A DNA stretch of 64,000 bases from Nonomuraea polychroma (GTDB lineage: Bacteria; Actinomycetota; Actinomycetes; Streptosporangiales; Streptosporangiaceae). Under the pieces are notes generated by a model. It saw nothing but the letters and a program-made list of their open reading frames with translations. It did not search any database and was not told the origin of the DNA. Made by a program: the position numbers and the translations under genes. Positions 35,515 through 43,255 of this stretch are shown here, piece by piece (position 1 is the stretch's first letter; every line of letters starts with the position of its first letter). The DNA is taken from the NCBI RefSeq assembly GCF_004011505.1, contig NZ_SAUN01000001.1:9885501-9949500 (forward strand), written 5' to 3'.

Positions 35515-36012
35515 TCACCGATCCGTGTCTGGAGGGCTGAGCCACCTGCCGTCGATCATGAGGTCGCGCTCGGCGAGCTCGTTCACCTCGCGCCAGGCCT
35601 GCACCTGGAGCGGGACGATACGGAAGTACGGGTAGGCGCCGCGCAGCTTGCGCGGGTCGAAGCCCGTCTTGACGGCGAAAGTGTCGCCGACCTCGGCCGG
35701 GATCTCCGCGGTGGGTATCACCTCACGCAACTCGGCCTCGATCAGGACGACGTCGCGCGTGGTGCCGAGCGCCACCCTGACCTTGCCGGTGGCCTCCAGG
35801 AACCTGGCCGTCGGGTTGGTCCTGGCCGTGGAGATGAGCATGGTCTGGCCGTCCCACAGGAACGACAGCGGCATCAGGTATGGCAGGCCGGCGGCCGGAT
35901 CGGCGGTGGCGAACCAGGCGTCGACGTCGCGCTCGAGCCGGTCCAGGGTGTCGCGGATGCGCCGGTCCAGGGTGCGGGCGGGAGGTTTCACGGTGGTCAG
36001 GGTAGCGGTCAT
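35515..36012 (-). CDS. PPOX-fold flavin/F420-type oxidoreductase
   Basis: A 165-residue protein of the pyridoxamine 5'-phosphate oxidase-like split-barrel fold. Typical pieces are PYLMPLSFLWDGQTMLISTAR, NPTARFLEATGKVRVALG and FAVKTGFDP. These bind flavin or F420; the cofactor cannot be decided. ATG 36012 is chosen for its CTGGAG site. The frame stays open through the adjacent 21-bp repeat array, but that extension looks non-genic. Confidence 0.78.
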   Translation of the reverse strand: MTATLTTVKPPARTLDRRIRDTLDRLERDVDAWFATADPAAGLPYLMPLSFLWDGQTMLISTARTNPTARFLEATGKVRVALGTTRDVVLIEAELREVIPTAEIPAEVGDTFAVKTGFDPRKLRGAYPYFRIVPLQVQAWREVNELAERDLMIDGRWLSPPDTDR

Positions 36013-36109
36013 CGGGCACGCTCCAGGCCCTCGGCGATCTGCCGCGTCGACCGCCCTGCGAGGGAGCGCTGAGAGGTGGCGGGTTCTGGGGCCGCCGTCG
36101 TGGCGCACA

Positions 36110-36235
36110 GGGCACAGGGCGTGGAGCGCAGGGCACAGGGCGTGGAGCGCAGGGCACAGGGCGTGGAGCGCAGGGCACAGGGCGTGGAGCGCAGGGCACA
36201 GGGCGTGGAGCGCAGGGCACAGGGCGTGGAGCGCA
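36110..36235. repeat. Six perfect 21-bp tandem repeats
   Basis: Six identical consecutive copies of a 21-bp unit beginning GGGCACAGGGCGTGG lie at 36110-36235, flanked by partial copies on both sides. Because 21 is a multiple of three, several frames are open through it. It lies between the PPOX gene start and a small membrane protein gene, in the shared upstream region. Perfect identity suggests recent expansion. Confidence 0.93.
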
Positions 36236-36298
36236 GGGGTGGAGCGCCAGGACTGGGGCTCCGGCCGCACCGGGGGCCCTCGGTGGGAAACTGGGCGC

Positions 36299-36415
36299 GT
36301 GGAAGATGACAAGCAGCCCAACGGCGCAAAGACCCTGGGCCTGATTCTGCTGGCCATGCTCGTCATCCTGGCCGTGCTCGTCGCATTGGCCATCTGGGCC
36401 TCGAAGACAGGGTGA
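36299..36415 (+). CDS. Small single-span membrane protein
   Basis: A 38-residue protein from GTG 36299: a charged N-terminus (EDDKQPNGAKT), then one hydrophobic helix (LGLILLAMLVILAVLVALAI) and a short WASKTG tail. It ends 4 bases before the SixA-like gene and is probably co-transcribed. No family was recognised. Confidence 0.6.
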   Translation: MEDDKQPNGAKTLGLILLAMLVILAVLVALAIWASKTG

Positions 36416-36419
36416 TCCG

Positions 36420-36887
36420 GTGCGGACGTTGATCGTGCTGCGGCATGCGAAAGCCGCCCACATCCCCGGACTGGCCGACCGGGAGCGGCCGTTGACCGAC
36501 CGCGGCGAGCGGGACGCCAAGCGGGCAGGAGACGAGCTGAGAGCGGCCGGGCTGGAACCGGACGCGGTCCTCTGCTCGCCGGCGCTCAGGACCAAGCGCA
36601 CCGCCGAGATCGCCTTCCCGGAGGCGGAGATCAGCTACGAGCGCGACATTTACGAGGCGTACCCGGAGGAGCTGCTGGAGCTGGTCCGCCGGTCCGATCC
36701 CGACCTGGACACCGTGGTGTTGTGCGGCCACAACCCCGGAGTGCACGAGCTGGCCCTGGGCCTGGCCGGAGGCGACTACGTGTTCCGGCCAGGGGCGTTC
36801 GCGGTGATCCGGGTGGAGTCGGCGTGGGCGGACCTGTACCCGGGTGAAGGCCGGCTGGTCACGCACTGGGATCCGAAGGAGAGCTAG
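36420..36887 (+). CDS. SixA-like histidine phosphatase
   Basis: A 155-residue phosphoglycerate-mutase-fold phosphatase from GTG 36420. The catalytic motif is LRHAKA (RHG-type), followed by RPLTDRGERDAKRAGDEL, CSPALRTKRTAE and CGHNPGVHEL with the second His. SixA-type enzymes remove phosphate from histidine or other small substrates; the target is unknown. Confidence 0.88.
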   Translation: MRTLIVLRHAKAAHIPGLADRERPLTDRGERDAKRAGDELRAAGLEPDAVLCSPALRTKRTAEIAFPEAEISYERDIYEAYPEELLELVRRSDPDLDTVVLCGHNPGVHELALGLAGGDYVFRPGAFAVIRVESAWADLYPGEGRLVTHWDPKES

Positions 36888-36956
36888 CCGCGGGCCAGGC
36901 CGCGAAGCAGAACCAGCCGCGGACCAGGCCGGCGAAGAGCAGAGCGAGTCGTGAGG

Positions 36957-38177
36957 TCAGCCGGCCGTGAGGACGCCGTCCTCGGCGTCGGCCGCCTCCA
37001 CCTCGTCCCGCGAGATCCCCAGCAGGTAGAGGATCGAGTCCAGGTACGGCGTGTTGACCGCGGTGTCCGCGGCCTGCCGGACGACCGGCTTGGCGTTGAA
37101 GGCGATCCCGAGCCCGGCCGCCGCGATCATGTCCAGGTCGTTGGCCCCGTCGCCGATGGCCACGGTCTGGGAGATCGGCAGGCGGGCCTCGCGCGCGAAG
37201 CGCTCCAGCGCCCGGGCCTTGCCCGGCCGGTCGACGATCTCGCCGACGACGCGGCCGGTCAGCCGCCCGTCCACGACCTCCAGGACGTTGGCGGCGGAGT
37301 AGTCGATGCCCAGCTCCTCGACCAGCCCGTCGGTGATCTGGGTGAAGCCGCCGCTGACGATGGCGAAGCGGAAGTCGAGCCGCTTCAAGGTCCGGACCAG
37401 CGTACGGGCGCCGGGCGTGAGCACGACCTCCTTGCGCACGTGTTCGAACACCTCGGCGGGCAGCCCTTCGAGCAACGCGACCCGCTTGCGCAGCGACTCG
37501 GCGAAGTCCAGCTCGCCGCGCATGGCCTGCTCGGTGACCTTGGCGACCTCATCGAGGCAGCCGGCGTGCGCCGCCAGCAGCTCGATGACCTCGCCCTGGA
37601 TGAGCGTCGAGTCGACGTCCATGACGATCAGCCGCTTGGCCCGCCGGGACAGGCCCGTACGCTGCACGGCCACGTCGACTTCCTGGGCGGCGGCCTCGGC
37701 GGCCAGCTCGATGCGCAGGGCGTCCGGGTCGGCACCGGAGACGGACAGCTCGATGCAGGTGACGGGCCACTGGGCGAGGCGTTCGATGCGGTCGATGTTG
37801 GCGCCGGCGGCGGCGATGCGCCCGGCGATGCCCGCGATCGCGGCGGGCTGGAGCGTGGCGCCGAGCACGCTGACCGACAGGCGGCCGCGGCGGCGCTGCT
37901 CCTTGGTCTGGGATCCGGTGGAGAGCTCGACCTCCATGCCGAGGTCCTCGGCCACCCGCTCGACGGCGGTCCACATGGCGCCGAGCGTGGTGCCGGTGCC
38001 GGTCGAAGGGCCGCCCGCGTACGTGACGAGCACGCCGAGGGTGAGCCGGCCCCGGATGACGACCTGCTCGATGTCCGAGACTGTCACGGGAAAGCCGGAA
38101 AGGACGGAGAAAAGACGCGACGTGACACCGGGCCGGTCGGGGCCGGTCAGGGTGATCAGGAGGGTGCGCTGGTCCAC
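36957..38177 (-). CDS. serB: Phosphoserine phosphatase SerB
   Basis: A 406-residue enzyme for the last step of serine synthesis. Two ACT-like regulatory domains fill residues 1-175. The HAD domain follows with nucleophile Asp187 in VMDVDSTLI, the SGGFTQ motif and GDGANDLDMI. The two-ACT-domain form is typical of actinobacteria (SerB2). The start is GTG 38177. Confidence 0.95.
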   Translation of the reverse strand: MDQRTLLITLTGPDRPGVTSRLFSVLSGFPVTVSDIEQVVIRGRLTLGVLVTYAGGPSTGTGTTLGAMWTAVERVAEDLGMEVELSTGSQTKEQRRRGRLSVSVLGATLQPAAIAGIAGRIAAAGANIDRIERLAQWPVTCIELSVSGADPDALRIELAAEAAAQEVDVAVQRTGLSRRAKRLIVMDVDSTLIQGEVIELLAAHAGCLDEVAKVTEQAMRGELDFAESLRKRVALLEGLPAEVFEHVRKEVVLTPGARTLVRTLKRLDFRFAIVSGGFTQITDGLVEELGIDYSAANVLEVVDGRLTGRVVGEIVDRPGKARALERFAREARLPISQTVAIGDGANDLDMIAAAGLGIAFNAKPVVRQAADTAVNTPYLDSILYLLGISRDEVEAADAEDGVLTAG

Positions 38178-38245
38178 ATCCAGTCACGGTACTGCGCCCG
38201 GCCCGATGGTCGCGCAGCAGGTGCACCATTCGGACCGGGCACGGG

Positions 38246-38809
38246 TCAGCGAACGACCTTGGTGGTGACGCTCTTCGTGTAGCCGAACTCGGGGATGCCC
38301 AGCCGGTCGAGCTCCTCCTTGCTCATGTCCTCCATGCCCTGGTCGACGTTGTACGAGACCACGCCGAGTGTCGCCTTCTGCGTGCCCTTGGCGCTCTTCT
38401 TCACCTTCGCGTAGAAGTTCATGACGACCGAGTCACCCACCTCAATGACCTCAGTCGGCGGGCACCAGAACGCGCGGGCCGAGACGAGCTCACACCTCAT
38501 CTTGGAGTGATTGGTGTCGTAGCGGATGCTGTTCACGTCGACACCCTTGGGGAACTCGCCGCCGAGGAACCAGGCGTCCGCGTAGTGCGGGCCCTTGTTG
38601 GTGGCGACGATGGTGTACTTGATCTTCCCGCCGGCCTTGACCGTCTTGGTCGCCTTGACCTTGACGGAGAAGGCCGAGAAGGGGTCGGCAGCCTTGGTCA
38701 CGGTGGTGGCCGTGGTAGCCGTCGTGGTGGCGGCGGCGGGAACAGCCGGGATGAGCAGGGCACCGGCCAGCAATGCCAGCGAGGCGGCCTTGGGAAGGGA
38801 GTTGCGCAT
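38246..38809 (-). CDS. Secreted protein of unknown family, paralogue A
   Basis: A 187-residue protein with a signal peptide (RNSLPKAASLALLAGALLIPAVPAAA), a Thr-rich linker and a beta-sandwich-like domain with KAGGKIKYTIVATNKGPHYADAW, the look of a DUF11-like cell-surface domain. A characteristic motif DQGMEDMSKEELDRLGI lies near the C-terminus. The same motif and layout occur in the gene at 42426-43085. Two Cys (MRCELV and FWCPP) may form a disulfide. GGAG precedes the ATG. No function is known. Confidence 0.75.
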   Translation of the reverse strand: MRNSLPKAASLALLAGALLIPAVPAAATTTATTATTVTKAADPFSAFSVKVKATKTVKAGGKIKYTIVATNKGPHYADAWFLGGEFPKGVDVNSIRYDTNHSKMRCELVSARAFWCPPTEVIEVGDSVVMNFYAKVKKSAKGTQKATLGVVSYNVDQGMEDMSKEELDRLGIPEFGYTKSVTTKVVR

Positions 38810-38907
38810 TCAACGTCTCCGGTGAGGAATTGGGCACGGGGACGTACATCGCCAAGCCCCCGTAAATGTCGGCTGTTCCTATCACGATGGCAAAATCTAT
38901 GTAAAGC

Positions 38908-39921
38908 CTATTTCTTCAGAATCAGGTGTGTGTCGCCGAACTCGTGCCACAGGTACCCCTGCCGTAGCGCCTCTTCATACGCCCGCGCCAGCGCTTCCTC
39001 GCCCGCGATCGCCGTGAGCATCAGCAGATGGCTGGAGCGCGGCTCGTGCAGGCCGGTGATCAGCCCCGTGACCGCCCGCACGCCACGCTCCGGAGTGACC
39101 ACGTGCCTGGTCCAGCCCGCTGCCGCGGTCACCCGCCCGGCCGCGTCCACAGCCGTCTCCAGAGCCCGTACGACCGTCGTGCCCGCCGCCACCACCCGGT
39201 TGCCGTTCCGGCGGGCCAGATTGACCAGCCGCGCCGTCGAGGCCGGCACCTCGTACCGCTCCGCGTACGGCGGTTCGTCCTTCTCCGGCGAGGCCACCCC
39301 CGTGTGCAGGGTGATCGGCGCGATGCCGACTCCGCGCGCCACCAGCGCGGTCACGAGATCGGTGGTGAACGGCCGCGCCGCGCTCGGCATCTCCGCGCTG
39401 CCCGGCACGGTCGCGAACACGGTCTGGTAGGCGTCGATCGGCCAGTCCCGTTCCACGTAGGAATAGCGGATCGGCACCCCGTACGCGCGCAGGTACGCCT
39501 CCACGTCACGATCCAGCGCCGCCCGCCACAACCGCGGCGTCTCCCGCTCGATCAGCCGCAGCGTGGCCCGCCCCGGCAGCGGGAGCCACTCCCCGGCCTC
39601 GCCCCCGCCGTACGGCTCGGACGCCTTCGCAGTACGCCTGCGCAACTCGACCAGCCACGTGCCGTCCTCCCGCGCCGTGGAGAAGTGCACCGCCAGCCGG
39701 TCCAGCCTGACGGCCGCGGGCAGCGTGGCCGAGTTGTTCACCACGATCAGGTCTCCGGGGTCGAGCAGCCCCGGCAGTTCCGCGAACCGGCGATGCTCGG
39801 GCTCCAGGTCGCCGCGCGAGACCATCAGGCGAACCGCGTCCCTGGACATCCCCCTGGCCTCCGGTGGCTCCTGGGCCGTCAGGCCGGGCGGCAGCACGAA
39901 GTCGAGCGTCGGCGCCGTCAT
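38908..39921 (-). CDS. queA: QueA-like S-adenosylmethionine:tRNA ribosyltransferase-isomerase
   Basis: A 337-residue QueA-family protein. It has LDPGDLIVVNNSATLPA, WLPLPGRATLRLIE, DRDVEAYLRAYGVPIRYSY, YQTVFATVPGSAEMPSAARPFT and the C-terminal SSHLLMLTAIAG and FGDTHLIL. The canonical enzyme makes epoxyqueuosine in tRNA. No other queuosine genes are in the window and many actinomycetes lack the pathway, so this stand-alone shorter variant may have another role. Its start overlaps the stop of the SDR gene by 4 bases. Confidence 0.85.
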   Translation of the reverse strand: MTAPTLDFVLPPGLTAQEPPEARGMSRDAVRLMVSRGDLEPEHRRFAELPGLLDPGDLIVVNNSATLPAAVRLDRLAVHFSTAREDGTWLVELRRRTAKASEPYGGGEAGEWLPLPGRATLRLIERETPRLWRAALDRDVEAYLRAYGVPIRYSYVERDWPIDAYQTVFATVPGSAEMPSAARPFTTDLVTALVARGVGIAPITLHTGVASPEKDEPPYAERYEVPASTARLVNLARRNGNRVVAAGTTVVRALETAVDAAGRVTAAAGWTRHVVTPERGVRAVTGLITGLHEPRSSHLLMLTAIAGEEALARAYEEALRQGYLWHEFGDTHLILKK

Positions 39922-40577
39922 TGCAGGCTCACTTTTCCGCTGGCCGGACGGGAGCTCACCAGGTCGTGCAGGGCCGCGGCCACCTTCGCCGGGTCGGCCG
40001 CGCCGGCCGCCTCCTCGGCGCCCACGGCGTCGGCCAGCATGCGGGTGTTCATCTCGCCGGGGTCCACCCACCAGACGCGAACGGAGGGCTCCTCGGCGGC
40101 CAGCACGTTCGACAGTTGCTCCAGGGCTGCCTTGCTCGCCCCGTAGCCGCCCCAGCCCTCGTACGCGCCGGTGGCGGCGTCCGAGGTGACGTTCACGACG
40201 GCGCCGCGGGAGGAAGCGCGCAGCGCCGGCAGCGTGGCCTGGACGAGGGCGAGGGGAGCGGTCACGTTCGTCTCCAGCAGAGCTCTGAACGTTTCCAGCG
40301 GGTAGCCCGCCAGCGGCGGCAGCGGCGTCACGCCCAGGTCGCTGGCGTTGTTGACCAGCAGGTCCAGCTCCGGGGCCGCCCGGGCCAGCCGCTCGACGTG
40401 CGCCGGGTCGGTCACGTCGCCTGGGATCGCGGTCGCGCCCAGCTCGGCCGCGACCCTCTCCAGGTCGTCCGCCCCGCGGGCGGTGAGGACGAGGTTCCAG
40501 CCGGACGCGGCCAGCGAGCGCGCCAGCGCGAGACCCAGGCCGCGGGAGGCGCCGGTGATGAGTGCGGTGTTCGTCAT
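39918..40577 (-). CDS. Short-chain dehydrogenase/reductase
   Basis: A 219-residue SDR. It has the Rossmann motif TGASRGLGLAL, LVNNAS, catalytic Ser in VNVTSDAA and YGASK with the catalytic Tyr and Lys, and DPGEMNTRM. The substrate is unknown. The 4-base overlap with queA suggests the pair is co-translated; conservation of this pairing would hint that the QueA-like protein acts in a different pathway. Confidence 0.88.
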   Translation of the reverse strand: MTNTALITGASRGLGLALARSLAASGWNLVLTARGADDLERVAAELGATAIPGDVTDPAHVERLARAAPELDLLVNNASDLGVTPLPPLAGYPLETFRALLETNVTAPLALVQATLPALRASSRGAVVNVTSDAATGAYEGWGGYGASKAALEQLSNVLAAEEPSVRVWWVDPGEMNTRMLADAVGAEEAAGAADPAKVAAALHDLVSSRPASGKVSLQ

Positions 40578-40620
40578 GCTTCGACGCTAGGAACGCGACG
40601 GCTCGCGGACATCGGGCTGA

Positions 40621-40655
40621 GGACCGGTCCGGGCCTGGGCACATCGTCCTAGGAC
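40621..40655. promoter_or_regulatory. Two palindromes in the SDR-histidine kinase divergent region
   Basis: GGACCGGTCC (40621-40630) and GTCCTAGGAC (40646-40655) are perfect 10-bp palindromes with centres 25 bases apart. They sit between divergent starts at 40577 and 40687. GAF-kinase/LuxR pairs of the DevS/DevR type bind GGAC/GTCC-containing palindromes, so these may be autoregulatory sites for the adjacent response regulator (inference). Confidence 0.4.
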
Positions 40656-40686
40656 CCGGGGTGCCGGGGGATCATAGAGTGGTCTC

Positions 40687-41805
40687 GTGACGGCCGACCG
40701 AGACGAGATCCTGCAGGCGGTGAGCTCCGCGGTGCTCGCGGTCACCCGCCATCTGTCGGTCCGCGAGGTGCTGCAGGTCATCGTACGCTCGGCGCAGCGG
40801 CTGCTCGACGCCCGCTACGCCGCGCTCGGCGTGCCCGACGACGACGGGTCGTTCGCCGAGTTCGTCGCCGAGGGCATCACCGACAAGCAGTGGGACGCGA
40901 TCGGGCCGCTGCCCCGGCAGCATGGCATGCTCGGCGCGATGCTCCGCGATGGCGCCCCCGTCCGGCTCCCCGACCTGCGCAAAGACCCCAGGTTCGAGTG
41001 GTGGCCGAAGGCGCATCCGGTGATGAAGGACTTCCTGGGCGTCCCCATCCGCGACGGCGAGCAGGTGCTCGGCATCATCTTCCTGGCCAACAAGCGCACG
41101 CCCGGCGGCGGCTTCACGCAGGAGGACCAGGAGCTGCTCACGTTGTTCGCCGCGCACGCCGCGATCGCGCTGACCAACGCCAGGCTCTACGAGCGCGGTC
41201 GCGAGCTGGCCATGCTGGAGGAACGCAACCGGGTGGCCAGAGAGCTGCACGACGCCGTCACGCAGAAGCTCTTCTCACTCCGGCTCACCGCCCAGGCCGC
41301 CGGGGCGATGCTGACGCAGGACCCCGGCAAGGCGGCCGTGGAGCTCGAACGTGTCCAGCGCCTGGCCGGCGAGGCCCTGTCGGAGCTGCGTGCCGTGATC
41401 GTGGAGCTCCGCCCGGCCGAGCTCGACCGGCACGGGCTGTCGGAGACGCTGCGCAAGCACGTCCGCATGCTCGACAGGCTCCATCCGTCCCTGGTCGCGT
41501 TCGAGTGCGGCGAGCTGCCGCCGCTGGATTCGGCGGTCGAGGTCGCGGTGTTGCGGGTGGCCCAGGAGGCGCTGCACAACGCGCTCAGGCACTCGGGAGC
41601 CGCCCGCGTCCTCGTACGGATGGTCTATGAGGACGGCAAGCTGGTGCTGACCGTCAGCGACGACGGCAGCGGGTTCGAGCAGGCGGAGTCACGCGGTCTC
41701 GGGCTGGTGTCGATGCGGGACAGGGCCGAGTCGGTCGGCGGCGTGATGACCGTCGAGTCGGCCCCCGGCCACGGGACCACGGTACGCGTGGAGGTGGGCG
41801 TTTGA
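40687..41805 (+). CDS. GAF-domain sensor histidine kinase
   Basis: A 372-residue cytosolic kinase. The GAF domain spans about residues 20-165 (FLGVPIRDGEQVLGIIFLANK). It is followed by HisKA_3 with phosphoacceptor His188 in RNRVARELHDAV and an HATPase domain (ALHNALRHSGA, VSDDGSGFE, GLGLVSMRDRAESVGG). It resembles DevS/OsdK-type sensors, though with a single GAF domain; heme binding cannot be judged. Its stop overlaps the response regulator start (TTGA). Confidence 0.92.
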   Translation: MTADRDEILQAVSSAVLAVTRHLSVREVLQVIVRSAQRLLDARYAALGVPDDDGSFAEFVAEGITDKQWDAIGPLPRQHGMLGAMLRDGAPVRLPDLRKDPRFEWWPKAHPVMKDFLGVPIRDGEQVLGIIFLANKRTPGGGFTQEDQELLTLFAAHAAIALTNARLYERGRELAMLEERNRVARELHDAVTQKLFSLRLTAQAAGAMLTQDPGKAAVELERVQRLAGEALSELRAVIVELRPAELDRHGLSETLRKHVRMLDRLHPSLVAFECGELPPLDSAVEVAVLRVAQEALHNALRHSGAARVLVRMVYEDGKLVLTVSDDGSGFEQAESRGLGLVSMRDRAESVGGVMTVESAPGHGTTVRVEVGV

Positions 41806-42422
41806 TCCGGGTGCTGATCGCCGACGATCATCCGGTGGTGCGGCAGGGGCTGCGGACGTTCCTCGACCTGCAGGACGACATCACGGTCGTCGGTGAGGCC
41901 GGCGACGGCGAACAGGCCGTCGAGCTGGTCGGAGAGCTGGCCCCCGACGTGCTGCTGCTGGATCTGAAGATGCCGGTGCTCGATGGCCTCGGCACGCTGG
42001 AGCGGCTGGCCGGCACCGCGACCAGGGTGGTCGTGCTGACGTCGGTGAGCGATCGGGGGGACGTGGCGCCGGCGATGCGCGCGGGCGCGTCCGGGTTCCT
42101 CTACAAGGACGTCGATCCGTCCGCGCTGGTCCAGGCGGTTCGCGCCGTGCACGGTGGCCAGGTGCTGCTCGCGCCCGAAGCGGCCGAGGCGATGTTGTCC
42201 GCGGGCGGCGCCCCGGACGTGCCCGCGCCGGTCCCGCTGACCGACCGGGAGCGCGAGGTGCTCGCACTCATCGCGGCCGGCCGGTCCAACAGGGAGATCG
42301 CGAGGAGCCTCGCCGTCGCGGAGAAGACGGTCAAGACCCACGTCTCCAACGTGCTGATGAAGCTGGGCGTGCAGGACCGCACCCAGGCCGCGCTGTACGC
42401 GGTACGGCACGGCCTGGGGTGA
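41802..42422 (+). CDS. LuxR-family response regulator
   Basis: A 206-residue NarL-type regulator. The receiver has Asp8/Asp9, phosphoacceptor Asp54 in LLDLKMP, Thr in VVLTS and Lys in FLYKD. The LuxR helix-turn-helix is LTDREREVLALIAAGRSNREIA plus EKTVKTHVSNVLMKLG. The start TTG 41802 gives the canonical MIRVLIADDH and overlaps the kinase gene, ensuring coupled synthesis. It ends 3 bases from the convergent secreted-protein gene. Confidence 0.93.
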   Translation: MIRVLIADDHPVVRQGLRTFLDLQDDITVVGEAGDGEQAVELVGELAPDVLLLDLKMPVLDGLGTLERLAGTATRVVVLTSVSDRGDVAPAMRAGASGFLYKDVDPSALVQAVRAVHGGQVLLAPEAAEAMLSAGGAPDVPAPVPLTDREREVLALIAAGRSNREIARSLAVAEKTVKTHVSNVLMKLGVQDRTQAALYAVRHGLG

Positions 42423-42425
42423 AGA

Positions 42426-43085
42426 TCAGGTGTCCTTCTTCTTGTTGGACTCGACGTGGCTGGACGGCGGGTTGTACTCCTTGACCGGGGGCGGCGGGGT
42501 GTAGCTCCGCCCGGGGCGCGGCGGGCTGACGATCGTCGTCTTGGCCGTCTTGAGCCAGTGGTAGCCCTTGATGCCGAGGCGCTTGAGCTCGGCCTCGCTC
42601 ATGTTCTCCATGCCCTGGTCCACGTCGAACGAGAGCACGCCGACGCGGGCCTTGGCGGTGCCCGTGGTGCCCTTCTTCAGCGTCACCTGGAAGTTGAGCC
42701 AGTCGGTCTTGCCCTTCTCCAGGCGCAGCGGGCCCCAGCACCAGAACCAGCGGCCCTCCCAGGTGCACTTCGTGCCCTTGGGACCGCCCCAGCGCAGGGT
42801 CGGCACGACGCCCTTCGGCACCTCGCCGCCCATCCAGTAGTAGTCGGCGTAGTGCGGGCCGAGGTTCTTCGCCTTCACGTAATATGTGATCTTGCCACCG
42901 CGCTTGGTGCGCTTGGTGTGCTTGACCGAGATCTTGAAACTCGAGTACGGCGCCGGCCGCGCCGTCGTCTTCGTGGGTGTCACCGCGGTCGTGGTGCTGG
43001 TGGTGGCGGCGCTGACCTGGCCGGGCGCGGCCAGGGTGCCGGCGGCGAGACCTCCGGCTAAGAACAGGCTGAAGCTTCTGCGCAT
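42426..43085 (-). CDS. Secreted protein of unknown family, paralogue B
   Basis: A 219-residue protein from ATG 43085 with GGGGAG upstream. It has a signal peptide (RRSFSLFLAGGLAAGTLAAPGQVSA), a Thr-rich linker and a domain sharing GGKITYYVKAKNLGPHYADYYWMGGEVPKG and DQGMENMSEAELKRLGI with paralogue A. A Pro/Lys-rich tail of about 30 residues is extra. It sits beside the kinase/WD40 gene, oriented divergently. Function unknown; an extracellular binding domain is likely. Confidence 0.75.
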   Translation of the reverse strand: MRRSFSLFLAGGLAAGTLAAPGQVSAATTSTTTAVTPTKTTARPAPYSSFKISVKHTKRTKRGGKITYYVKAKNLGPHYADYYWMGGEVPKGVVPTLRWGGPKGTKCTWEGRWFWCWGPLRLEKGKTDWLNFQVTLKKGTTGTAKARVGVLSFDVDQGMENMSEAELKRLGIKGYHWLKTAKTTIVSPPRPGRSYTPPPPVKEYNPPSSHVESNKKKDT

Positions 43086-43255
43086 GTGACGGCTCCCCGT
43101 ACGGTGCTGGAAATCCCCGATCATCTCCACGATTATTGCGAAGGGCAAATTTTTCGCAAAGAGCGATGATCTTTCGTGACCTGGGATGGCTTGCGGGGGT
43201 TCGCGTGGGCCCATCACGCTTGTGATCGGGGGATTAGCACAAGGGGGAGGGCCAG

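Noticed and set aside
36110-36235. CRISPR array
   Set aside because: The 21-bp repeats are contiguous with no spacers between them and no cas genes are present.
35515-36393. N-terminally extended PPOX protein carrying the repeat-encoded ALHALCP units
   Set aside because: The extension is open only because the repeat length is a multiple of three; ATG 36012 with a ribosome site gives the normal family length.
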